A stretch of 64,000 bases of DNA from Phycisphaerales bacterium PN19_bin_20 (GTDB lineage Bacteria; Planctomycetota; Phycisphaerae; Phycisphaerales; UBA1924): contig JAJOLK010000017.1 in assembly GCA_021173225.1 (NCBI GenBank), positions 1 through 64,000 of the forward strand, read 5' to 3'. The position numbers and the translations under genes are program-made. A model generated the notes under the pieces. It ran no database searches and had not been told where the DNA came from. It worked only from the letters and a program-made list of their open reading frames with translations. Shown here piece by piece: positions 7,628 to 15,487 of this stretch. Each line of letters starts with the position of its first letter. Within the stretch, counting starts at the first letter, position 1.

Positions 7628-9924
7628 CGGGCGAGCGGCGGGCCATGGCGTGCGTGACACTGACGGCCTTGATGGCGCAGTGGAGCTACGCGATCGCGGG
7701 CGAGAAGCCGCTGTTCTTTGTGCTTGGTGCGGGGGTGGCGCTGCTGAGCACGTGGGTGGTTGAGCGTCGGCTGACGGGGCAGCCGCCCGTGCCGGGTTGG
7801 CTGCTGAACACGCTGGTGGTTTTGGCGGCGCTGAACCTAATCTGGGAGTTTCTGCGGCCCGATCGCCAGGACGTGATCAGCCGCCTGAGCGACTTTTTGA
7901 GTTTGGTAATGCTAACGAAGATGCTGGACCGTCGGCGTGTGCGTGACGAGCGGCAGCTGCTGAGTTTATCGGTGTTTGTGACCCTTGGCGCGGTGCTGAC
8001 GGGGCAGAGCCTGGGGCTTGGGCTGGCGCTGCTGGCGATGACGCCGCTGGCTGTGTGCTCTGCGGTGATGCTGCAACTGCTGGCGTCGGGCGAGGGTCAG
8101 CGTGAGAGCGTGGCGCGTGCGGGCACGGCGCGCGAGGGCGAGGCGCTACGGCGACGGTGGGTTGAGCTGCGGACGATGCGCAGCGCGTGGCGGCTTGGGG
8201 TGCTGTGCGTGATGGCGGGGGCGGCGGGCGGCGTGGTTGTCTTTATGCTCGCGCCGCGGCAGGTGGCGGGGCAGCTTGGTGGCGTGGGCGGGGCGCGGAC
8301 GGGCTCGGGGAGCGTGACTGGGTACCGCGACCAGTTCAGGCTGGGCGAGTCGGGTCTTTTGAGCCAGAGCAACGAGCCGGTGATGGACATTTTGGTGCGT
8401 GACGGGCTAGGTGGCGAGGTGCGTGAGCTGAGCGCGCCGCTGTACTTGCGCGGGAACGTGCTGACGCGGTACGACGCGCAGAGCGGGCAGTGGACGCGCG
8501 GTGGGCCGGGCACCGAGAGCGAGCTGGACCCGGGCACGCGGGTCGGCAGCGGGTCTATGGCCGTGGGCGACCGGTCGTCTGGACGTGTGGCGATGACGGT
8601 TGAGATCTCGCAGCGGTCGGCGCAGGCGAGCCAGCTCGCGCCGCTGTTTGCGCCGCTGCGGGTGGTGCAGGTCAAGGGGCCGAGCCAGTCAACACTGCGG
8701 TTTGATGCGGGCACGACGCTGCTGAGCGGGAACTGGGCGGGCGGGCGTTTGGCGTACACGGTGGTCTCGATGAGCGGGTATACCGAGCGGAACGCGCGGG
8801 CGGCGCGGGTTGACACGTCGGCGGTGCCGGCGGCGGCGCGTGAGCTGGCGCAGGAGGTGCTGCGGTCGGCGCGGGTGGTGCTGCCGGCGGAGGGCGAGCT
8901 GGCGGAGGCGTCGGTGGCGCGTGCGGCGGCGCAGGCTGTCAGCGGGCATTTGCGTCGGTCGTTCGGGTACACGCTGGAGATGCAGGGCCCGCCTGAGGGC
9001 AGCGGCATGGACCCGCTGACGTACTTTTTGACCGAGCGTCGTCAGGGGCACTGCGAGTACTTCGCGGCGGCGATGGTGGCGATGCTGCAGGGTGTGGGTG
9101 TGCCGGCGCGGGTGGTGACGGGGTATGTGGCGCAGGAGTTCAACGACCTGACGGGGCACTTTGTGGTGCGTCAGAGCGACGCGCACGCGTGGGCGGAGGT
9201 GCAGATCGAGGCGGGGCGGTGGGAGAGCTTTGATCCGACGCCGCCGGCGGGGTTGCTGGTGACGCAGCGCCGCGAGGGTGGCGTTGGGGCGTGGGTGCGG
9301 CAGGTGTGGGAGGCGGTGGAATTTAGTTGGCTGGACAACGTGGTGGCGTATGAGAGCGGCGTGAAGATCGACCTGGTCGCGCCGCTTTCAAGCCGGCGCG
9401 GGAGCGAGGCGACGGCGCGGCTGACGCGGAGTGTGAGCGGCGTGCAGAGCTGGGTGCGTCGGAACTTGCCGGGCGACACGCTGGTGGGCGTGGTGGTGGT
9501 GGTGGTGGGCGCGGTGGTGGCGCTTGGGTTGGTGGTGCTGGCGGCGCGGGGGTTGGTGCGCGCGGTGGGGTGGCTGGCGCGGCGCTGGGGACTGCGCGGG
9601 TGGCTGGCACGCTGGGGCCTTGCGCGGGGCCAGCGCGGCAGCAGTGGCCCGGTGGTGACGGCGCAGACGAAGTTCTTCGCCGAGATGCTGACGGCGCTTC
9701 GGCATGGCGGGCTTGCGAAGCCAACGTTCTTGCCGCCGATGCTGCACGCGCGCGGGGCGGTTCGGGTGGCGAACGCGCCAGCGGGCGGCGCGGCGGAGGG
9801 GCTGACGGGGCTGTATTACGCGGCGCGGTTTGGCGGGCGCGAGCTGAGCGAGGCCGAGCGGGCGCAGGCGGCGGCGGCGCTGCTGGACCTGCGACGGGCG
9901 CTAGAGCCGCAGCGGAAGCAATGA
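7624..9924 (+). CDS. Transglutaminase-like membrane protein (TgpA family)
   Basis: A 766-residue protein with about five N-terminal transmembrane helices (residues 5-170 plus one near 190-205), an extracytoplasmic transglutaminase core and another helix near residues 620-640 before a cytoplasmic tail. The papain-like triad is intact: Cys477 in 'GHCEYFAAAM', His521 in 'SDAHAWAEV' and Asp537 in 'FDPTPP'. This arrangement (DUF3488, transglutaminase core, DUF4129-like tail) matches TgpA-type proteins. The TTG start overlaps the DUF58 stop. DUF58 and TgpA proteins are usually encoded with a MoxR ATPase; here a moxR gene lies about 2 kb downstream, separated by two unrelated genes. Substrate unknown; cross-linking or proteolysis of envelope proteins is possible. 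Confidence 0.9.
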   Translation: MTGERRAMACVTLTALMAQWSYAIAGEKPLFFVLGAGVALLSTWVVERRLTGQPPVPGWLLNTLVVLAALNLIWEFLRPDRQDVISRLSDFLSLVMLTKMLDRRRVRDERQLLSLSVFVTLGAVLTGQSLGLGLALLAMTPLAVCSAVMLQLLASGEGQRESVARAGTAREGEALRRRWVELRTMRSAWRLGVLCVMAGAAGGVVVFMLAPRQVAGQLGGVGGARTGSGSVTGYRDQFRLGESGLLSQSNEPVMDILVRDGLGGEVRELSAPLYLRGNVLTRYDAQSGQWTRGGPGTESELDPGTRVGSGSMAVGDRSSGRVAMTVEISQRSAQASQLAPLFAPLRVVQVKGPSQSTLRFDAGTTLLSGNWAGGRLAYTVVSMSGYTERNARAARVDTSAVPAAARELAQEVLRSARVVLPAEGELAEASVARAAAQAVSGHLRRSFGYTLEMQGPPEGSGMDPLTYFLTERRQGHCEYFAAAMVAMLQGVGVPARVVTGYVAQEFNDLTGHFVVRQSDAHAWAEVQIEAGRWESFDPTPPAGLLVTQRREGGVGAWVRQVWEAVEFSWLDNVVAYESGVKIDLVAPLSSRRGSEATARLTRSVSGVQSWVRRNLPGDTLVGVVVVVVGAVVALGLVVLAARGLVRAVGWLARRWGLRGWLARWGLARGQRGSSGPVVTAQTKFFAEMLTALRHGGLAKPTFLPPMLHARGAVRVANAPAGGAAEGLTGLYYAARFGGRELSEAERAQAAAALLDLRRALEPQRKQ

Positions 9925-10181
9925 GGGGAAGTGGGGAGGGAACGCGGAGGCGCGGGGGCGCGGAGCGGGGAGTGGGAGCAGAACACTCAAAGGGCACAAA
10001 CAGCGCGAAGGACAGAGCGTGAAGGACAGAGCCCGATGGCAAGAGAGGGTGGGAGAGGTTTGGATGTTGGTGCTCGTAGGTGAGCGGGGCGAGGGACCAG
10101 GCGGTTTGAAAGCCCGCCCTGCGGGAGTCAAATGTCGCCTTCGGTGGGCACCGTCGCCGGGATCGAGCCGATAATGGTGCT

Positions 10182-10763
10182 GTGAGCGAACGGGTGGAGC
10201 AAGCTGATGTTGGGCGCGGGGGCGAGGTTGATCGCGCGCGGTCGCCGTACACGCTGGGCGAGAAGGTGCGGCGAGCGCTGTGGATGCTGGTGGGGCAGCG
10301 GCTGCTGTGGGCGAGCTTTCACAACTGGTACGGCGTGCGGCGTGCAATCTTGCGCGTGTTCGGCGCGCGGGTTGGCGTGGGCGTGCGGGTTCGGGCGAGC
10401 GTGCTGGTGGAGCAGCCGTGGAACCTGAGTTTGGGCGCGTTTAGCAGCGTGGGTGATCGGGCGATTTTATATTGTCTTGGGCGGGTGGAGATCGGCGCGC
10501 GGGCGGCGCTGAGCCAGGGCGTGCACGTGTGCGCGGGGACGCACGACTACACGCGGGCGGATATGCCGCTGCTGAGGCCGGGGATTGTGATTGGTGAGGA
10601 CGCGTGGGTGGCGGCGGATGCGTTCATCGGTCCGGGCGTGCGTGTCGGCGCGCGGTGCGTGGTGGGCGCGCGGAGCGTGGTGGTCAAAGACCTTGAGGCC
10701 GGCTGGGTGTACGCGGGGAACCCGGCGCGGAAGCTGAAGGTGCGCGGGGTGGAGGTGGTTTGA
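10182..10763 (+). CDS. WcaF-like hexapeptide-repeat acetyltransferase
   Basis: A 193-residue left-handed beta-helix acyltransferase. Hexapeptide repeats run through residues about 60-180 ('GVGVRVRASVLVEQPWNLSLG', 'VGDRAILYCLGRVEIGARAALSQGV', 'VIGEDAWVAADAFIGPGVRVGARCVVGARSVVVKDL'). The 'HDYTRADMPLL' segment carries the likely catalytic His. The closest family is the putative colanic-acid O-acetyltransferase WcaF group, which decorates exopolysaccharide. It is a single gene with a GTG start, but the window also holds glycosyltransferases at 24-30 kb that could belong to the same polysaccharide programme. The exact acceptor is unknown. Confidence 0.88.
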   Translation: MSERVEQADVGRGGEVDRARSPYTLGEKVRRALWMLVGQRLLWASFHNWYGVRRAILRVFGARVGVGVRVRASVLVEQPWNLSLGAFSSVGDRAILYCLGRVEIGARAALSQGVHVCAGTHDYTRADMPLLRPGIVIGEDAWVAADAFIGPGVRVGARCVVGARSVVVKDLEAGWVYAGNPARKLKVRGVEVV

Positions 10764-10823
10764 GGGGCGGGTTGGCGATGACCGGAGGTGGGTAGAGGAA
10801 GTGAGTGGATGGTGGGAGGACTC

Positions 10824-10880
10824 GGGCAGGATGAAATCCTGCCCTGCGCGAGGCCAAGACAGGCAGGATTAAATCCTGCC
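10824..10880. repeat. Pair of perfect hairpin repeats (GGCAGGAT.ATCCTGCC)
   Basis: Two adjacent palindromes lie between convergent genes. 10824-10844 is GGGCAGGAT-GAA-ATCCTGCCC (9-bp perfect stem) and 10862-10880 is GGCAGGATT-A-AATCCTGCC (9-bp perfect stem). They are followed by tgcgcgagg and cacgggagg. Related degenerate copies occur near 28140 and 63550-63650, so this looks like a REP-like intergenic repeat family. The absence of a T-tract argues against a simple intrinsic terminator. Confidence 0.75.
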
Positions 10881-10933
10881 CCACGGGAGGCGAGGGCAAG
10901 AACGCGCACGCAATGTTGCACTGTGAGCGCGCG

Positions 10934-11944
10934 TTACTTAACGCGGCGTTTGGCCTTGACGCGGTCGGCGGGCGGCAGGCGGACGTCACGCGCGAGGCCG
11001 ACGGCGGCCATGGCGCGGATGAGCCAGTAACTGACGTCAAGCTCCCACCATGCGAGCCCGTGGCGCGCCGAGGCGGGGAAGGCGTGATGGGTGTTGTGCC
11101 AGCCCTCACCCATGGCCAAGATGCCCATGACCAGGTTGTTGCGGCTTTCATCGTGGGTGTTGAAGGGCTGGCGGCCCCAGAGGTGGCAGACGGAGTTGAC
11201 GCTGAAGGTCACGTGGTGGACGAAGAAAACGCGCAGAAGTCCGCCCCAGAGCAGGGCCATCAGCGCGCCGAACCAGGTGCCGGTGACGGCGAGGCCGACG
11301 ACGGCGGGGATGATCAGGCTGAGGATGGCCCACATGCCGAAGTACTTGCTGACGGAGCGGACGACGGGGTCGGCCAGCAGGTCTGGCACGTAGCGGTTCA
11401 TGGCCTCACGGTCTGGGCCGTCGGTAAAGAACCAGCCGAGGTGTGAGTGGTACATGCCGCGAAGGGCGCCCTTGAAGCCGTCGCCGAATGCGTGCGGCGA
11501 GTGCGGGTCGTCGGGCGCGTCGGTGTGCTGGTGGTGGCGGCGGTGGGTAGAGACCCACTGGAGGATCGAGCCTTGGATGGCCATAGATCCCAGGACGCCC
11601 AGGACGCCGGAGACCACGGGGCCGGCCTTGAAGGAGCGGTGGGTGAAGAGGCGGTGGTAGCCCAGGGTGATGCCGAGGGTGGTGATGACGTACCCGCCGA
11701 AGAACATGGACAGGTTGAGCCAGCTAAAGGGCGAGTGCCAGATCATGATGACGGCGGCGATAAGGCCCAGGAAAGGGACGACGACGGCGACCACGTTGGC
11801 GACGATGGTTGACGCCGGGGGACGGTGATAGGCGGCTTCGATGTCAGGGGTCACTGGTGATGGTGCCTCGATCGAGAGCGAGAGGGTCATCGCGTCAACG
11901 ACCACCGGCGAGCGAGCGACATCAAGCGTTGGCGAGGCGGTCAT
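10934..11944 (-). CDS. Fatty acid desaturase (acyl-CoA delta-9 type)
   Basis: A 336-residue integral membrane di-iron desaturase that introduces a cis double bond into acyl chains and so adjusts membrane fluidity. All three His boxes are present: HRLFTH (97-102), HRRHH (134-138) and HNTHH (283-287). Transmembrane segments lie at about 46-68, 78-95, 203-220 and 222-240. The ATG at 11942-11944 is chosen because AGAAGGA lies about 10 nt upstream; the open frame extends further but gives a basic, Pro-rich extension with no family match. Electron donors are not adjacent, although a ferredoxin gene lies at 49.7 kb. Confidence 0.94.
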   Translation of the reverse strand: MTASPTLDVARSPVVVDAMTLSLSIEAPSPVTPDIEAAYHRPPASTIVANVVAVVVPFLGLIAAVIMIWHSPFSWLNLSMFFGGYVITTLGITLGYHRLFTHRSFKAGPVVSGVLGVLGSMAIQGSILQWVSTHRRHHQHTDAPDDPHSPHAFGDGFKGALRGMYHSHLGWFFTDGPDREAMNRYVPDLLADPVVRSVSKYFGMWAILSLIIPAVVGLAVTGTWFGALMALLWGGLLRVFFVHHVTFSVNSVCHLWGRQPFNTHDESRNNLVMGILAMGEGWHNTHHAFPASARHGLAWWELDVSYWLIRAMAAVGLARDVRLPPADRVKAKRRVK

Positions 11945-12143
11945 GGCTGATGGGTCCTTCTGGGGCGGGTGGGCGCGTTGATCGTACCTGCGTTTGGCGC
12001 GAGTATTTACGCGGCGCGGGGGCGGATTGTGCGGGGGGCTGGTCCCTGATCGGGGACGCCGGTGGGGCGCTGCGGGGCGCTGCGGGGCGCGGGCAAGGTC
12101 GGAGTTGGGCGGAGGCGGGGCGGGGTGGTCGCTAGGATGGAGC

Positions 12144-13256
12144 ATGAGCGAAGGCACGCGCGTTGATGGCGGGGGCGTTGAGAGCCTTGGAGTGGAGAGC
12201 TTGGGCGGCGAGGTGCAGGCGCAGCTGGCCGACGCGCGGGCGAACATTGAGCGCCTGCGTGTCGAAGTGCACAAGGTGATTGTGGGTCAGGACGCGGTGG
12301 TGGACCAGATCCTGACGGCGATTGTCTGCCGCGGGCACGCGCTGGTGGTGGGCGTGCCGGGGCTGGCCAAGACGCTTTTGATCAGCACGCTGGCGCGGAC
12401 GCTGAGCCTTGGGTTTAGCCGCGTGCAGTTCACGCCTGACCTGATGCCCAGCGACATCACGGGCACGGAGGTGATCGAGGAGGACAAGGCGACGGGCAGC
12501 CGTAGCCTGCGGTTTGTCAAGGGCCCGATCTTTGCGAACGTGATTTTGGCTGACGAGATCAACCGGACGCCGCCGAAGACGCAGGCGGCGCTGCTTGAGG
12601 CGATGCAGGAGCGGCAGGTGACGGTGGGCGGTGTGCAGCACGCGTTGCCGCGGCCGTTCTTCGTGCTGGCGACGCAGAACCCCATCGAGCAGGAGGGGAC
12701 GTACCCGCTGCCCGAGGCGCAGCTCGACCGGTTCATGTTCGAGATCAAGATCGGCTACCCCAGCGAGGACGAGGAGCTGGCGATTGTGCGTCGGACGACC
12801 GGCGGGGGGCTCTCGCAGGTCGAGGCGGTGCTGAGCGCCGAGCAGATCGAGCGCGTGCAGGAGCTGGTGCGGATGATGCCGACGGCGGACCATGTGATCC
12901 GCTATGCGCTGCGGCTGGTGCGTGCGACGCGGGTGAGCGAGCCGCTGGCGCCGGGGGCGGTGCGTCCGAAGATGGTGCAGCAGTACGTGAGCTGGGGTGC
13001 GGGCCCGCGGGCGAGCGAGTACTTGATCTTGGCGGCCAAGGCGCGGGCGCTGCTGACTGGCGCAACGCACGTGACGCCTGAGCATGTCCGCGACGCGGCG
13101 AAGCCGGTGCTGCGGCACCGGGTGATGCTGAACTTCAACGCCGAGGCGGACATGGTGCCCAGCGACGCGATCATTGATGCGCTGGTGAAGGAGACGCCGG
13201 TGGAGAGCGCCGGCGCGGGAGAGTCGCGCCTGATGGACGCGGGGCTGCGAAAGTAG
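12144..13256 (+). CDS. MoxR family AAA+ ATPase
   Basis: A 370-residue AAA+ chaperone-like ATPase. Visible features are Walker A 'GVPGLAKT', Walker B with '[29 protein letters not shown]', sensor-1 '[23 protein letters not shown]' and the C-terminal lid. MoxR proteins are thought to help mature metalloproteins or surface complexes and normally sit beside DUF58, von Willebrand A and transglutaminase genes. In this window the DUF58-transglutaminase pair (6.3-9.9 kb) is separated from moxR by an acetyltransferase and a desaturase gene. ATG 12144 is preferred to upstream frame extensions because the longer N-terminus is low-complexity. It is divergent from the desaturase gene. Confidence 0.93.
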   Translation: MSEGTRVDGGGVESLGVESLGGEVQAQLADARANIERLRVEVHKVIVGQDAVVDQILTAIVCRGHALVVGVPGLAKTLLISTLARTLSLGFSRVQFTPDLMPSDITGTEVIEEDKATGSRSLRFVKGPIFANVILADEINRTPPKTQAALLEAMQERQVTVGGVQHALPRPFFVLATQNPIEQEGTYPLPEAQLDRFMFEIKIGYPSEDEELAIVRRTTGGGLSQVEAVLSAEQIERVQELVRMMPTADHVIRYALRLVRATRVSEPLAPGAVRPKMVQQYVSWGAGPRASEYLILAAKARALLTGATHVTPEHVRDAAKPVLRHRVMLNFNAEADMVPSDAIIDALVKETPVESAGAGESRLMDAGLRK

Positions 13257-13360
13257 GGGAAGGGAACGCGGGAACGAAGGCAAGAGGGACGAGGGGAAGG
13301 CGAAGGCAAGCCTTCGATCTTGCTTGCTTCGTAAGTTGTACGTCACGCTGGTTTTTGGCT

Positions 13361-13420
13361 CGAGGCCGGGCCGTCGGCCTGATGGCAGGGTGAAATATTG
13401 CCCCGGGCCAGGCGCAAACT
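13361..13420. repeat. Intergenic repeat, 'gatggcagggt' family
   Basis: Within the gap between the convergent moxR and rho genes, the stretch 'ggccgggccgtcggcctgat' followed by ggcagggtgaaatattgcccc resembles segments at 56690-56740 and, more loosely, 63430-63480. All are intergenic near gene ends. They are presumed members of a degenerate dispersed repeat family. Confidence 0.45.
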
Positions 13421-13484
13421 AGGGTAGCGGGTTTATTTTCCGCGCCCCGGGCGGCAAAGGCCAGAACAGCGTCAGTGACCGAGT

Positions 13485-14951
13485 TCAGCCCGCGGTGCCG
13501 ACGAGTGTGTTGTTGTCGGGGAAGCGTTTCATCGCGGCCAAAAGCTGCTCGACCTGCACGTGCGGTGGCATAGAGAGCAGGCGGCGGCGCAACGCGTTGA
13601 CGGTTTTGTTGGTGCGGTCGTCAAGGATGAGCTCTTCCTTGCGTGTGCCGCTGGCCGCGAGGTTGATGGCGGGGAAGAGGCGCCGCTCGGCGATCTTGCG
13701 GTCGAGGATGAGCTCCATGTTGCCGGAGCCCTTGAACTCTTCGAAGATGACCTGGTCCATCTGGCTGCCGGTATCGACCAGGCACGTGGCGATGATGGTG
13801 AGGCTGCCGGCGTCCTCGGTGTTTCGCGCGGCGCCGAAGATCTGTCTTGGAACTTCGAGGGCCTTGGCGTCGATGCCGCCGGACATCGTGCGACCGCTGC
13901 TGGCGTAGCGGCGTGAGTTGTTGAACGCGCGTGCGAGGCGTGTGATGGAGTCAAGGACGACCACGGTGTGCCGCCCGGCCTCGACCATGCGTTTGCAGAG
14001 GTCCATGGCGCCGACGGCCAGCGAGACGTGCCGCTCGGTGGTGTGGTCGTTGCTGGAGGCGAGGACTTGGGCGCGGGGCGAGCCGTCGGGGTGGTTGCCG
14101 AAGGCCTTGAAGGTGCGTGAGAAGTCGGTGACCTCTTCGGGCCGCTCATCGATGAGCAGTGCCAGGACGGTGACGTCTGGGTGGTTGTGGGCGATGGCCT
14201 GCGAGATGTCTTTGAGCAGCGTGGTTTTGCCGGCCTTTGGCGGCGAAACGATCAGCGCTCGTTGCCCGCGACCGATGGGGCAGAAGAGGTCGATGAGGCG
14301 GCAGGTATCGGGGCAGCCGCGGTACTCGAGGGTGAGCCTCGGCTGAGGGTCGATGACGGTGAGGTCCTCGAAGGCCTTGATGAACGGGGCGCGGGCGGGG
14401 TCAAAGCCGGTGATCGAGACGGGGTAGTCTCGGCGCGGGCCCTGACGCTGCGGCGGCTGCTGCTGGAACTGCTGTTGGTTGTGCTGGTGACTCTGCTGGT
14501 GGTTGTGCTGGTGGGCGGGCGGGCGCTGCTGATGGTGATTCTGCTGCTGCTGCCGCTGGTTGTTCTGCCACTGCGAGTGCTGCTGTTGGCCCTGGTTCTG
14601 CTGCTGGCCCTGGTTCTGCTGCTGACCCTGGTTCTGGCCCTGGCCCTGGTTCTGCTGCTGACCTTGTGTCTGGTGCTGCTGCTGCTGTTGCTGCAGCGGC
14701 CTTTGACCGCTCGGTTCCGGTGGCGCTTGGGTGTTGGGCGCTTGCGCGCTTTGCGTTTGGGTGTCGGCTGCGGGCGCGTTGGCAGCGGGCGGGTTGCCAC
14801 TGGGGTCAGTGGGCGGCGATGCTTCCGCGGGCGGAGCGCCGGCGTTTGGCCCGCGGCCGCGGCGTTTGCGGCGCTTGCGGCGCTTCTTAGTACTGGGGCT
14901 GTCGCCCTGCGGCGCGGGTGGCTGATTGTGGTCTGGTGCTGGCTGGTCCAA
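13485..14951 (-). CDS. rho: Transcription termination factor Rho with Gln-rich N-terminus
   Basis: The C-terminal two thirds (residues about 185-488) is a clear Rho hexameric ATPase: linker '[13 protein letters not shown]', Walker A 'PPKAGKTT' (237-244), 'LIDERPEEV', Walker B '[13 protein letters not shown]', the Q-loop region '[20 protein letters not shown]' and R-loop '[17 protein letters not shown]'. The usual N-terminal half is absent. There is no SAP-like helical bundle and no cold-shock-like primary RNA-binding domain with a 'GVLEILPDGFGFLR'-type motif. Instead come a basic patch ([13 protein letters not shown], 22-34), a Pro/Ala-rich stretch, and a Gln/Asn-rich prion-like region (about 84-172). 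The TTG start at 14949-14951 is uncertain because the frame stays open for some distance upstream, but that upstream sequence does not encode the missing domain either. Confidence 0.93.
   Translation of the reverse strand: MDQPAPDHNQPPAPQGDSPSTKKRRKRRKRRGRGPNAGAPPAEASPPTDPSGNPPAANAPAADTQTQSAQAPNTQAPPEPSGQRPLQQQQQQHQTQGQQQNQGQGQNQGQQQNQGQQQNQGQQQHSQWQNNQRQQQQNHHQQRPPAHQHNHQQSHQHNQQQFQQQPPQRQGPRRDYPVSITGFDPARAPFIKAFEDLTVIDPQPRLTLEYRGCPDTCRLIDLFCPIGRGQRALIVSPPKAGKTTLLKDISQAIAHNHPDVTVLALLIDERPEEVTDFSRTFKAFGNHPDGSPRAQVLASSNDHTTERHVSLAVGAMDLCKRMVEAGRHTVVVLDSITRLARAFNNSRRYASSGRTMSGGIDAKALEVPRQIFGAARNTEDAGSLTIIATCLVDTGSQMDQVIFEEFKGSGNMELILDRKIAERRLFPAINLAASGTRKEELILDDRTNKTVNALRRRLLSMPPHVQVEQLLAAMKRFPDNNTLVGTAG
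14436..14702 (-). repeat. Gln-rich low-complexity coding repeat in rho
   Basis: This part of rho encodes residues about 84-172, most of which are Gln, with Asn, His and Gly. At DNA level it contains degenerate tandem units built from 'ctgctgctggccctggttctg' variants (best seen at about 14580-14670). Such repeats can expand or contract in frame and produce a prion-like sequence. Confidence 0.85.
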
Positions 14952-15487
14952 CGGGGTCGCTCGGGGTTGTTGTGCTGTGGAGGCTTGGAGTCTGCCAGCG
15001 GGCGGATCGGCGTTGGCACGCGCACTGAGGCGGCGGGCCGGGGTCGTCCGGTGGCGGGTGCCGCGTTGCGTTCAATCGCTCGGCGGCGGTCTGTGTCGAC
15101 CTCGGGGCCACGAGGGCGCCCGGGTCACGTTGTCAAAGCGGGCCCGGCGTGCGCCCTTGTTGGGCGCGGCGCGGGGAAGGGCGTTGCAAGGCTGGCCAAT
15201 GATCAGTCTGCGGTGCGTTGTGCGCCCAACGGACGATCGTGGGCCGTGCCTTGCGGAGGAGAGCATAGCGTGGTCGGGGCGGTGCGGCGGGGGTTTGGGA
15301 TGGCTTGAGCGCGAGAGGCCCTAGCGGTGGTGAGTGCGCGGTGCCTAGCCACTAGCGCGTGCGCGCGTTTGGTGGTGGTCTGGTTGTTCGCCGTGCGTCC
15401 ACTGTTTGTGCACCGTGTTTACTCGATCTGACAGATGATGGGCGAAGCGTGTGAAGTGGGCGCGCGAAGGATTGACAGGAAGGCGAT
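14952..15487. other. 536-bp divergent intergenic region between rho and dnaA
   Basis: This region must hold the promoters and leaders of both rho (minus) and dnaA (plus). It is G+C-rich, with a less rich stretch at about 15370-15450. I see no clear DnaA box (TTATCCACA or one-mismatch form), no AT-rich unwinding tract and no convincing sigma-70 pair, so an origin here is not supported from sequence alone. A purine-rich AGGAAGG at 15477-15483 is the likely ribosome binding site for the TTG start of dnaA. Confidence 0.5.

Noticed and set aside
14436-15025. Frameshift hiding a normal Rho N-terminal domain
   Set aside because: The other frames of this stretch are Arg/Ser/Pro-rich and contain no cold-shock-like motif, so the domain is absent rather than shifted.
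14952-15487. Replication origin next to dnaA
   Set aside because: No DnaA-box cluster or AT-rich unwinding element could be seen; GC-skew analysis would be needed.
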